Below are positions 30,227 through 40,408 of a stretch of DNA of 64,000 nt, piece by piece. The DNA is from Pectobacterium sp. A5351 (lineage in GTDB: Bacteria > Pseudomonadota > Gammaproteobacteria > Enterobacterales > Enterobacteriaceae): assembly GCF_028335745.1 (NCBI RefSeq), contig NZ_CP116477.1, positions 1,488,001-1,552,000 of the forward strand. Reading direction: 5' to 3'. A program made the position numbers and the translations under genes. Within the stretch, counting starts at the first letter, position 1. Each line of letters begins with the position of its first letter. Below the pieces are notes generated by a model. It made no database searches, was not told where the DNA came from, and saw nothing but the letters and a program-made list of their open reading frames with translations.

Positions 30227-30961
30227 ATGAGTTTTGAGGGGAAAATTGCACTGGTTACTGGTGCAAGCCGTGGTATAGGGCGTGCCATCGCCGAGACGTT
30301 GGTTGCCCGCGGGGCAAAAGTCATTGGTACCGCAACCAGCGAAAAAGGTGCTGAAGCGATCAGCGGCTGGCTGGGTGAGAACGGTAAAGGTTATATGCTG
30401 AATGTTGCTGATGCAGCATCAGTAGAAAGCGTATTGGCAGATATTCGCACGGAATTCGGGGAAATTGATATCCTTATCAATAACGCTGGCATCACGCGTG
30501 ATAACCTGCTGATGCGAATGAAAGATGATGAATGGCATGATATTCTGGATACCAATCTGACGTCGGTATTCCGCATGTCTAAAGCAGTAATGCGTGCCAT
30601 GATGAAGAAACGTTTTGGCCGTATCATTACCATTGGTTCCGTTGTAGGAACCATGGGCAATGCAGGGCAAGCTAACTACGCGGCAGCGAAGGCAGGGCTG
30701 ATTGGGTTCAGCAAGTCCCTCGCGCGTGAAGTGGCTTCTCGTGGTATTACGGTCAACGTCGTTGCGCCTGGATTTATCGAAACAGATATGACTCAGGCAT
30801 TGACAGAAGAACAGCGAGCAGGCATTTTGACGCAGGTTCCAGCTAACCGACTCGGTGATGCTAAAGAAATCGCCAGTGCTGTTGTATTTTTAGCCTCTGA
30901 TGAAGCTGCTTACATTACTGGCGAAACATTGCATGTCAATGGCGGCATGTATATGATCTAA
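30227..30961 (+). CDS. fabG: 3-oxoacyl-ACP reductase
   Basis: FabG reduces beta-ketoacyl-ACP with NADPH. The 244-residue short-chain dehydrogenase has the cofactor loop TGASRGIGRA, NNAGITRDNLL, the catalytic Ser in IGSVVG, Tyr and Lys in ANYAAAKAG, and the end HVNGGMYMI. Length equals that of E. coli FabG. Confidence 0.96.
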   Translation: MSFEGKIALVTGASRGIGRAIAETLVARGAKVIGTATSEKGAEAISGWLGENGKGYMLNVADAASVESVLADIRTEFGEIDILINNAGITRDNLLMRMKDDEWHDILDTNLTSVFRMSKAVMRAMMKKRFGRIITIGSVVGTMGNAGQANYAAAKAGLIGFSKSLAREVASRGITVNVVAPGFIETDMTQALTEEQRAGILTQVPANRLGDAKEIASAVVFLASDEAAYITGETLHVNGGMYMI

Positions 30962-31115
30962 AAAGCTCGAAAACTATTTGCATTATTTGCGGTGATAACC
31001 GCAAAATAGCACAAAATCGTGGTTCGACCAGCCGAGATTTTGTTGCATCTTTTCAAACATTTTATACACTACGAAAACCATCGCGAAAGCGAGTTTTGAT
31101 AGGAAATTTAAGAGT

Positions 31116-31352
31116 ATGAGCACTATCGAAGAACGCGTTAAGAAAATCATCGTTGAACAGCTTGGTGTTAAGCAGGAAGAAGTCGTAAACAATGCTTCTT
31201 TCGTTGATGACCTCGGCGCTGATTCTCTTGACACTGTTGAGCTGGTAATGGCGCTGGAAGAAGAATTTGATACTGAGATTCCAGACGAAGAAGCTGAAAA
31301 AATCACGACTGTTCAGGCAGCCATTGATTTCATTCAGGCTAACCAGCAGTAA
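31116..31352 (+). CDS. acpP: acyl carrier protein
   Basis: This 78-residue acidic protein carries the growing acyl chain on a phosphopantetheine attached to Ser37 in [20 protein letters not shown]. It starts [20 protein letters not shown] and ends [10 protein letters not shown], nearly identical to the E. coli protein. A 154-bp gap from fabG likely holds a strong separate promoter, and a terminator follows, fitting the high expression of acpP. Confidence 0.97.
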   Translation: MSTIEERVKKIIVEQLGVKQEEVVNNASFVDDLGADSLDTVELVMALEEEFDTEIPDEEAEKITTVQAAIDFIQANQQ

Positions 31353-31363
31353 GCGAACATATC

Positions 31364-32674
<1,311 letters not shown>

Positions 32675-32687
32675 TCGCAATAGTGTC

Positions 32688-32719
32688 TTAAAAAAGCCGG
32701 TTTCCGGGTTTTTTTAAGG
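32688..32719 (+). terminator. first terminator after fabF
   Basis: CTTAAAAAAGCCGG and a complementary CCGG-TTTTTTTAAG arm form a hairpin with an in-built T run. It starts 14 bp after the fabF stop. Confidence 0.85.
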
Positions 32720-32728
32720 CGGTTAATG

Positions 32729-32752
32729 AACCCCACATTTTTTCGTGGGGTT
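32729..32752 (+). terminator. second hairpin after fabF
   Basis: AACCCCAC and GTGGGGTT form an 8-bp perfect stem with an 8-nt loop, followed by CTGTTTTA. It backs up the first terminator. Confidence 0.65.
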
Positions 32753-32819
32753 CTGTTTTATAAGTGACCGCAGTATTTTTTCTTTCAGCCCATGACTGGG
32801 TTTAGTCTCGTCATCTGTG

Positions 32820-33184
32820 TCTTATTGCACCTTATCAGGCCACACTCACCCTGCAACAACGACAATGCAACTTCCAGCAGCGCCATCTTCTTCATATTCT
32901 ATGTTGTCGCTGCCAGCAGGCGCTGCATCTGCACTTTCATCAGACCCCGCAGCCACGCATATCGATCACCATGATGCTGTTTTGCATCCTCGAAGCTCTG
33001 CTCCATCGTCTGCTCCACGATATGATCAAAAGTCTGCTGGAAGATATCGCTGCGATTAAAGTGGAGGATGGGGTTGTGGCTAAGGGTAGAGGCGTCAGGT
33101 ACTTTCTCGGTAGCCCCATGCGCAGGAACCAGCGGTAGGCGACGTTGGTCAGAACTTCCCTGACCAGACGGCGCACCGGCCAAT
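32820..33184 (-). mobile_element. IS1182-type transposase remnant
   Basis: On the minus strand the segments RRLVREVLTNVAYRWFLRMG, EKVPDASTLSHNPILHFNRS with DIFQQTFDHIVEQ, and SFEDAKQHHGDRYAWLRGLM with KVQMQRLLAATT fit the start and the end of IS1182-family transposases (NLAYRWF, KVPDHSTFSKNR.GRF, SFADAKQLHG.RYARFRG). The large catalytic middle is missing between VEQTMEQ and SFEDAK. A frameshift separates the first two segments, and a TAG replaces a Gln codon after LLAATT, after which NMKKMALLEVALSLLQ continues the family pattern. It is a dead fragment. Confidence 0.75.
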
Positions 33185-33369
33185 GGCAGGGCGACCGTTA
33201 CCGTGGCAATAGAGATTTCCAGCCCCATTGGCGTAAAACCAGAAAAAGTGTGTTTAGCCTCATCAATATTGCGCAACCTAGTCTCAGTAGATTGAGCCAT
33301 CTTAGCCTGAAACGCAGACGCTTGCGCCGCTACCAGGGAAAGAAACAGAACTGACAAACCTTTTTTCAT
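33185..33369 (-). pseudogene. start of a secreted protein gene, cut by the transposase remnant
   Basis: The frame opens with a signal peptide (MKKGLSVLFLSLVAAQASAF, cleavage after ASA) and about 50 residues (LRNIDEAKHTFSGFTPMGLE, then ISIATVTVALPLAGAP) that I do not recognise. It then runs directly into transposase-derived sequence, giving a chimeric 156-residue frame down to 32899. The native C-terminus is lost. Whether the fusion is translated is unknown; the ribosome site is weak. Confidence 0.55.
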
Positions 33370-33477
33370 TGGGTTTATCCGCTATGGAATTGGGGGGCGT
33401 TATAATATAACGTGTTTAATCACGCCAGAGCAGCCGACTTCCTGAGTAGGGCCGGCTGTCTGAACAACGTCGTTCGA

Positions 33478-34938
33478 TTAGCGGAACGGCGGCTCATTAA
33501 AGGTACGAAGCTTGCGCGAATGTAGCTTGTCGCTTTCTGCCCGCAGCAGGTCGATGGCGCAGATGCCAATCTGCAAATGCTCCGAAATTGCCCCTTCATA
33601 GAAACGGTTAGCCTGTCCCGGCAGTTTGATTTCACCGTGCAACGGCTTATCCGAGACGCACAGCAGCGTGCCGTAAGGAACGCGGAAACGATACCCCTGT
33701 GCGGCAATGGTGGCACTTTCCATATCTACCGCGACGGCGCGGCTGAGGTTAAAGCGCAGGGCGGAGGCCGCGTAGCGTAATTCCCAGTTGCGGTCATCGG
33801 TGGTCACCACCGTGCCGGTACGCAGGCGCTGCTTAACTTCTTCCCCCGGCATGCCGCTGACCATCTTGGTGGCGTCGTACAGTGCGCGCTGCACTTCGGC
33901 GATGCTGGGAATCGGGATGTCAGGCGGCAAAACGGCGTCTAGGACGTGATCGTCACGCAGGTAAGCGTGCGCCAGCACATAATCACCGATGGACTGGCTT
34001 TCGCGCAGGCCACCGCAGTGGCCGATCATCAGCCAGGCATGCGGACGCATCACCGCGAGGTGATCGCAGATGGTTTTCGCGTTGGATGGCCCGACGCCAA
34101 TGTTGACCATCGTAATCCCTTTCCCCTGACGAGGAATCAGATGATAGGCGGGCATCTGGTGGTTCTTCCAGGCGAGATCGGACACCGTTTGTTCAGGGTT
34201 AGGCGTGTCGGCCGTGATGTAGATGCCGCCTGCGCAAGATAGCGCCTCATACGGGCTATCGGGATCGGCAATCTGCGCACACGCCCAGCGCACAAACTCA
34301 TCGACATAGCGTGTGTAATTCGTGAAGAGGATGAATGGCTGAATATGTTCCACCGGTGTGCCGGTATAGTGGCGAAGCCGTGCCAGTGAGAAATCGGTGC
34401 GCAGCGCGTCGAAGTGTGACAGCGGCGACGTGGTGGTGGCGTGGAACAGACCATCTGCCGTCTCGTCCCCAATCTGTGACAGTTCTGTGGTGGGGAAATG
34501 CTTGGCGATGCCAGCGCTCATGGAACGGTCAAGAATCAGGTCGGAACCGTCGAGCACGTAGGGAAACGGGATTTCCTGCTGAGACGCGCTGACCTCGATG
34601 GTGACATCATAATCCCCCTCCAACAGCATGAGTTGTTCTGCCAGATAAGCGCGCAGAAAGGCCGGGCGGGTGACTGTGGTGGAGTAGCTACCCGGATGGG
34701 TAAAACGCCCATAGGCCCGATGTTTGGGATGGCCGGTCGAATTGCCACTCCAGCTAACGCGCAGAGCTGGGTAGGAAAATAATCCTGCTGCGCGCGCGTT
34801 GGCATCGGGCAGGGTGCCATCATTGATGAAATCGCCAATGGCGTCGCGCAGCGCTGAGACGGCATCATCATACAGCGCTTCCAGTTTATCCAGAGTTTGC
34901 GTGACGGTAAGACTGACGTGGGACCCGCTGTTGTGCAT
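33478..34938 (-). CDS. amn: AMP nucleosidase
   Basis: Amn splits AMP into adenine and ribose 5-phosphate and so regulates adenylate pools. The 486-residue protein follows E. coli Amn closely: EIPFPYVLDGSDLILDRSMS, FPTTELSQIGDETADG, VNIGVGPSNAKTICDHLAVM, MIGHCGGLRESQSIGDYVLA and the end LHSRKLRTFNEPPFR. The start MHNSGSHVSLTVTQTLDKLE was chosen because AAAGGAGAAT lies before it; a longer frame upstream is basic and unrelated. It is monocistronic. Confidence 0.96.
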   Translation of the reverse strand: MHNSGSHVSLTVTQTLDKLEALYDDAVSALRDAIGDFINDGTLPDANARAAGLFSYPALRVSWSGNSTGHPKHRAYGRFTHPGSYSTTVTRPAFLRAYLAEQLMLLEGDYDVTIEVSASQQEIPFPYVLDGSDLILDRSMSAGIAKHFPTTELSQIGDETADGLFHATTTSPLSHFDALRTDFSLARLRHYTGTPVEHIQPFILFTNYTRYVDEFVRWACAQIADPDSPYEALSCAGGIYITADTPNPEQTVSDLAWKNHQMPAYHLIPRQGKGITMVNIGVGPSNAKTICDHLAVMRPHAWLMIGHCGGLRESQSIGDYVLAHAYLRDDHVLDAVLPPDIPIPSIAEVQRALYDATKMVSGMPGEEVKQRLRTGTVVTTDDRNWELRYAASALRFNLSRAVAVDMESATIAAQGYRFRVPYGTLLCVSDKPLHGEIKLPGQANRFYEGAISEHLQIGICAIDLLRAESDKLHSRKLRTFNEPPFR

Positions 34939-35108
34939 ATTCTCTCCTTTAAATTCTGTACTTAGGCAGAAGTTAGCCCACAGCGTAACTGAAGATGCAC
35001 AGGCCCGCCATCGTGAAATCCAGCGGGTCTGCGAGCGTGAAGAGAGGCGGGCGCGTAGGCTGCATGTCGAGATAGCATTTTCTCGCGATAGATTTGTCCC
35101 GCGATAGA

Positions 35109-35892
35109 TTAGTGCTTGTGGCGACCGGAGAGATTCGCCGCGCTCACGGCCAGTATCGACAGCACGCCCAGTGCGGCAGCAGGTGCCAGCACGCCCCAGA
35201 AAGCACGTTCGATATATGGCATCCCTTCTGCCAGTACGCGTCCCCATTCCGGTGTCGGCGTGGATGCGCCCAGCCCTAAAAAGCCGAGCAATGCCAGTGC
35301 CAGCGCGATGCCCGGTAACCGCAGCATTGCATGGCGAAAGAGTGGGCCAACCAGTGCGGGCAGTACATAGAACAGGCTGCGGCGAATCGGCCCGACGCCG
35401 AGAATCGGCAGCATCCGAATATAAGGGCGTGCATTAATTTCGGCGACCAGCGCCGCCGTGTGTGCAGCCAGCGGTGCCCAACTCACAGCAATCACGGCAA
35501 TCGCCGCGCCTGTTGCCGTCGGACCATTGACGGCGGCAACCAACAGCCCGGCAATCACCGGCGGCAGGGCGTTAGTCACTTCGATGGGGCCGGTGAGCAG
35601 ACGCGGGAACAATCCAATCAGCAGGCCTATTGCCAGACAGGCCAGCGATACCACCAGTGCCAGCAGGCAGGTATTTAGCGTGCCGTGGGCGACGCGCGCC
35701 AGCAAGTCACGTCCCATCGCGTCCGCGCCAAAAGGCAGCAGCAACGATGGCGGTTGCAGGCGCAGAAAAGCGGAGGTATAGGGATCGCGTGGTAAACCTG
35801 CCAGCAACAGCAGCGCCAGCAGTAGCATACAGATAACTGGCAGCCAGATGGCATAGCGAGACTCGGGGCTGCTGCGCTTCCGGTACGTGCAT
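35109..35892 (-). pseudogene. DppC/NikC-type ABC permease, frameshifted near its start
   Basis: The main frame (MLLLALLLLAGLPRDPYTSA onward, 239 residues) is the inner-membrane permease of a peptide/nickel-type importer, with FGADAMGRDLLARVAHGTLN after the first span and IRRSLFYVLPALVGPLFRHA, the EAA-like loop region. The usual N-terminus lies in a second frame, MHVPEAQQP from 35892, and the two join only with a one-base indel near 35868; the segment ESRYAIWLPVI then precedes the span. It is downstream of the frameshifted binding protein. I could not assign the 200 bp between 35893 and 36096, and no DppB-type first permease is recognisable. Confidence 0.6.
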
Positions 35893-36096
35893 CACTCCAC
35901 TCCGCAACGCGCGCCCGAGAATCAGCAGTCGTACGCCGCTGGCGGCCATCCCCGCCAGCGTCAGCAGCCATGACAACAGCGGAATCAGCAGGCCGTATCG
36001 CGGACGTTGCGCCTGGTTGAAGGTTGCACAGGTGCGGCAATAGAGCGGTTCGCTCATAAACTCGTCATCTTTCTGGTTACTGGGGCGTGTTACCCG

Positions 36097-37582
36097 TTAT
36101 TTTGCGTCGGCGACAATGTGCGTAGCGGCGTTAATCAGCGTACGTTCACGCGGGTCGCGCAGGGCGTCTTTGACCTGTGCGCTCTCACCTTGAATAACGC
36201 GCTCATGCAGCATCGGAATCGCGGCATCGCTGGCAAGGATCAGATTTTCTGCCTGCATGATGGCCTGACGGCGTGCAACGCCCGCAGGAATCGTGGCCGC
36301 TTTTTGCAGTGCCAGATCGATGTCCGGGCGGCACAGCTGCGCGATGTTGAATGACCCTTCGCAAGCAAAGTCACTGTACAGGTAAGCCACCGTATCGCCG
36401 GAATCCAGCACGGTGGCGCGGGATAAAATAAAGGCGTCAAACTTGCCTGCCAGCGCGTCGGACTCAATCTGTGCATACTCACGCACGACCTGTTTCACCG
36501 TAAATCCCGCGGCGGTAAGCTGCTGTGCCAGATAGACTGCCACCTCAGGCAGCTCGGCGCGATCGCTGAAGGTTGCCAGCGTGATGGTCGCACCCGCAGG
36601 CGTACCGGCTGACGCAGTTCCGCTGCGGCAGCGCAGGACCTAACAGGCCCTGCGCGATATCGGCACGCTTCTCATAGATGTTATCCACCAACTGTTGGGG
36701 ATTGATCGCATCACGCACGGCGGCGCGCATCGCGGGATCTTGCATCACGCCATGACGCGTATTCAGATACAGCGTATTGGTGCGCGGCATGGGGACTTCA
36801 TGCACCAGCGATTGATCCAGCAGCGGTGCCTGAGAAACCGGAATGGCTTCGACAATGTCTGCCGTACCGGTACGTAATGCAGCCGCACGCGCTGCACCGT
36901 CAGAGACAAAGCTGACGTCGATCCCGCTGGCCTGCGCTTTTTCACCCCAGTAACCGTCGAATCTATCTAACACCGCGCTGCTGGTGCCGGTGACGCTACG
37001 CAGAACAAACGGACCGCTTCCGGTATTGATCGGATTGACCACGCCATTTTTACCGTATGCCGCGGTGGAGAGAATGGCCAACTGTGTGCTGGATAAGCGC
37101 TGAGGCAGCAGCGGATCCGCTTTAGCGGTAGAAACAATCACGGCGTTATCGCCATCGGCTTTCACCGTTAACTGCACGCCGTCCAGAATACGCGGCTTGG
37201 GAGCCGCGGTGGACGCTACGGTGAGCGCGTTAACCACCGTGGCGGCGTTCAACGTGGTGTTATCGTGAAAATGGACGTTGGGGCGCAGTTCAAAACGCCA
37301 GGATTTATCATCGATCTGCTGCCATTTTGTCGCCAGCGCAGGCTGAGCTTCGCCGAGCTTGTCGAGCACCACCAGCGTTTCTGCCGTGCTCCAGCGCGAC
37401 AGCTTAAAGGCATCATCGCTCAGCGGCGTCAGGCCGGAGCGTGGCGGTTGAAGCATTGCCAGTTTGATTCGACCGTCATGATGCGAGGTGTGCTTTTCCT
37501 CCTGCTCGTTGAAGCAGCCTGAAAGCAGCAGCGTGGCTGATAGCAGGCCGGAAACAGGCCACAGGAGATTACGCATATTCAT
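36097..37582 (-). pseudogene. peptide/nickel-type ABC substrate-binding protein, frameshifted
   Basis: The N-terminal part is a lipoprotein signal (LLSATLLLSGCFNEQEEK, lipobox LLSGC) and a family 5 binding-protein domain: SWRFELRPNVHFHDNTTLNA, GSGPFVLRSV and RAAVRDAINPQQLVDNIYE. At about 36615, after GLLGPALPQ, the frame shifts; the rest (ATITLATFSDRAELPEVAVY through DKAAT-like helices to THIVADAK) continues one frame over to 36097. Joined, the protein would be about 495 residues, the normal size. Start at MNMRNLL behind AAGGACAG. A sequencing error is possible, but neighbouring genes are also broken. Confidence 0.8.
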
Positions 37583-37592
37583 CAGTCTGTCC

Positions 37593-38840
37593 TTATTCAT
37601 TCACGGTTGAAGCGGATTTAAACGGGCGGCAGATGACCATCATCGCCAGCGAACTGCACAGTGGCACCGCAGCGAGCAGCACCCACGGAATCGCGGCCTG
37701 TGGCGATGGCGTCAGCGCGCGATCAAGCTGGCTGCCGAGTACAAAGTTACCAAGCAGAACAGCGATGCCGCCCATCGACGCCAGCGCGCCATAGTGCGCC
37801 CCCAGATTCTGGTTGTTGGCAAAACGCGGGATGAGATCCATACCAACAGGGACGATTAACATCTGTCCCAGTGTTAACAGGGTAATCAAGGAGATAGCCG
37901 GAAGCAGGCGCTGCCATCCTTCTGGCGGTGTGCTGGAAGCAAACAGGGCGACACTAAGGAACGAGGCAGACAGCAGCGCGAAACCCAGTGGCAGCATACG
38001 CGCCGCACCAACCCGGCGGGCAAAGCGCGCCAGCGGAAGCTGTAATCCGATCACCAGCAGCGACGCCAGCACAAACAGCGGGCCGAGGTCTTTCTCGCTG
38101 CTGCCGGAGCGGTGTAGTTCAACCGGCAGCGCCAGATAGAGCTGGTTGTAGCTGAACAGGTAAGCGCTGTAGGCAATGATGAACGCCACAAAGCGCCGCT
38201 GACGGAAGGTTTCCCACCACGGGGCGATATGTAATTCACCCTGATTGCGCTGCGTCGGCGGCAGGCTGAAAAACAGGACGATGAGCGCGATAACAAAGAC
38301 GCCTGCGCCTGCGAGTGCCACGCGCTGGAATCCGTACCCGGCCAGTACCGAACCGAGCAATGGCCCTAACACCGCGCCTAGCTCGCCGCAAATCGCAAAC
38401 AGAGCGAACCACTCGGAGCGGCTGCGTTTTCCCTCTTTTTCACTTTGCGTACCAGCTTGCGCCATTAATGCTTCAATCGCGGGGGAGAACAGGGCACCGC
38501 CAACGCCGGTCAGGCAGGCGCCGAGAATAATCGGCCATAGCGAATCGCCCAGTGCCAGCAGCAGATAGCCGCTGATGCGTACGACACAGCCACACAGGAT
38601 GATCACGCGAGCGCCAAAGCGGTCAGCCAGCGCCCCGCCGACTAAAAACATGCCCTGTTGAGAGAAGGTGCGTAGGCCAATCACCAGCCCGATGGCCCAG
38701 CCAGAAAGCAGCATGTCGTCGCGCAAGAAAATCGCCAGAAACGGCACGACGGCATAAAAACCAATGTTGAAAACAAGCTGGCTGCCCAGAAGCAGTGACG
38801 GGTAAGGCCGTGGAGTGCGGCTGGCGGTAAGGTCTGACAT
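37593..38840 (-). CDS. MFS transporter, probable exporter
   Basis: This 415-residue protein has 12 predicted spans of the major facilitator type, with the loop 2-3 motif GGALADRFGARVII (G-x3-D-R-x-G-R-R like) and the matching ARFARRVGAARM in the second half. Its gene lies between the ABC ATPase genes and the binding-protein gene, overlapping the latter's first ATG. MFS exporters inside nickel/peptide-type ABC operons occur in opine-metallophore loci, where they export the metallophore. That role is possible here but no metallophore synthase gene is in view. It is the only intact large gene of the cluster. Confidence 0.8.
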   Translation of the reverse strand: MSDLTASRTPRPYPSLLLGSQLVFNIGFYAVVPFLAIFLRDDMLLSGWAIGLVIGLRTFSQQGMFLVGGALADRFGARVIILCGCVVRISGYLLLALGDSLWPIILGACLTGVGGALFSPAIEALMAQAGTQSEKEGKRSRSEWFALFAICGELGAVLGPLLGSVLAGYGFQRVALAGAGVFVIALIVLFFSLPPTQRNQGELHIAPWWETFRQRRFVAFIIAYSAYLFSYNQLYLALPVELHRSGSSEKDLGPLFVLASLLVIGLQLPLARFARRVGAARMLPLGFALLSASFLSVALFASSTPPEGWQRLLPAISLITLLTLGQMLIVPVGMDLIPRFANNQNLGAHYGALASMGGIAVLLGNFVLGSQLDRALTPSPQAAIPWVLLAAVPLCSSLAMMVICRPFKSASTVNE

Positions 38841-38924
38841 TCAATCATCCGTTATAAAAATCCCGTTATGGGGGAATGTGTTATCAAAGCGATATTTTAT
38901 TGTAAAAAGCGCGTTTTCGGCGAG

Positions 38925-39385
38925 CTAATCGCCAAAGGTCGATAGCGCGGGCACCGCCTGCAATAGACGGGCGGTGTGCGCCTGCTGTGGTGAGGCCAGC
39001 ACGTCAGTTGTCGGGCGATCTTCGATGATGCGGCCGTTATCCATGACCAGCATTCTGTCGCACAGCCCGGCGAGCATGGAAATATCGTGCGATACCAGCG
39101 CAGTGAACGCACCGAGCCGGACTTAATCAGGTTACCGTCACAGTACACCACGCCACTTTCCGGCGCTTCAAGCGCGAGCAGGGTTTTCAGCAGCGTGGAT
39201 TTGCCACAGCCGGAAGCGCCAACCAGACTGACGCGTTCATGCTGTTGCATATTCAGCGACAGGTCGTGAAAAATTGCACTGGCAGGATCGATCTTTTACC
39301 ACGGCAAACGCGACGTTTGACGATAGCGGCTGACGTGTTCGAGGCTTAAAAACGGTGTGAGAACCGCATGTAGGTGGTGGTTCAT
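38925..39385 (-). pseudogene. second ABC ATPase (DppF-type), deleted and with a stop
   Basis: The gene begins MNHHLHAVLTPFLSLEHVSR, overlapping the previous stop as ATGA, but meets TAA after RLPW. Past it the frame gives HDLSLNMQQHERVSLVGASG with Walker A GASGCGKSTLL and runs to GNLIKSGSVR. Then, in another frame, ALVSHDISMLAGLCDRMLVM begins, the H-loop region, and continues to the C-terminus STFGD. About 100 codons holding the Q-loop, signature and Walker B are absent. The product cannot hydrolyse ATP. Confidence 0.85.
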
Positions 39386-40224
39386 CCGGCGAGTGCTCCG
39401 GCAACGGTTGCAGGCGATACATTTGTCGTCAATAACACATTGTCGGATAAAAGCGTGTCAGCGCGACGTGCGGCGGCGACCAGACTGCGGGTATACGGCT
39501 GCTGTGGCGCATTCAGCAATTGCAGCATACTGCCGGATTCAACGATCCGACCGTTTTCCATGATCAGACCGCGTTGGCAAAGCTGGGCGGCAACGGCGAT
39601 ATCATGCGTAATAAACAATAGAGCGGGGGCATCCGGCTGCGAACTACGCTTCTGTAAGACCTGCAAGACCTGCTGCTGAGTCATGACATCCAGCGCGGTA
39701 GTGGGTTCGCCCGCCACCAGCAAACGCGTCTTGCCGAGCAGCGCAAGGGTAATACAAATGCGCTGACGCTGGCCGCCGGACAGTTCGGCAGGATAGCGTT
39801 GCAACAGATTGGGGATATCATCCAACTGCATGGCGCTAAGGAGCGCAGAAAGCTCAACGGAAGAGGTGGTCTTCAACGCCAGTGACAGTTGTTTTCCTAA
39901 CCGCATGAGAGGATTAAGCGCCGTTGCCGAGTCCTGGAACACGGCAGAGACGCGTCCGGCCTGCGGGCGCGCCAGCGCTTTCAATTGGCTGACGTCTTCG
40001 CCATTGATTCGAATACTGCCTCGACTCTGACAGCCTGCTGGCGGTGTGCCGATGATCGCTTTGGCGGTGAGAGACTTACCGGAACCGGATGCGCCGAGCA
40101 AACAGACACGTTCGCCCGCGGACAGCGTAAAGCTGATATCGCTGACTTTGATTTCGCCGCCAATAGACAGGTTAAGGCTTTCTACCTGAAGAATAGCGTC
40201 TGTGTGTCTGTTCCAGTTAATCAT
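39382..40224 (-). CDS. peptide/nickel-type ABC ATPase (DppD-like) with altered Walker B
   Basis: The 280-residue ATPase has Walker A in LLGASGSGKSLTAKAI, a Q-loop in VSAVFQDSATALNPLM, the signature LSGGQRQRICI and an H-loop in FITHDIAVAA. Walker B reads RLLVAGEPTTALD, where the Mg2+-coordinating Asp before Glu is Gly. That change should cripple ATP hydrolysis. The frame is otherwise full length, and it is the first gene of the cluster, upstream of the broken second ATPase. The family imports peptides, nickel or metal-opine complexes. Confidence 0.8.
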   Translation of the reverse strand: MINWNRHTDAILQVESLNLSIGGEIKVSDISFTLSAGERVCLLGASGSGKSLTAKAIIGTPPAGCQSRGSIRINGEDVSQLKALARPQAGRVSAVFQDSATALNPLMRLGKQLSLALKTTSSVELSALLSAMQLDDIPNLLQRYPAELSGGQRQRICITLALLGKTRLLVAGEPTTALDVMTQQQVLQVLQKRSSQPDAPALLFITHDIAVAAQLCQRGLIMENGRIVESGSMLQLLNAPQQPYTRSLVAAARRADTLLSDNVLLTTNVSPATVAGALAG

Positions 40225-40408
40225 GGCTAACGTATAGGGTTAGTGTGAATGGTTATGTAATAACATAACAAATTGCAATGAAGTGATGCAAAGGAAATGT
40301 GATCTAACGCGTATAAATTGGCGCAACAGCGCCGTCTTAGCCGACAGCGTCGATGATGAAAAGAGGGGGAGTAATAAATTGTCGGAAGGTGCAGACTATC
40401 TTTAGAGC

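Noticed and set aside
34939..35247. Upstream extension of amn by about 100 codons
   Set aside because: The sequence is Arg-rich and unlike AMP nucleosidase; a good ribosome binding site lies before the internal Met at 34938.
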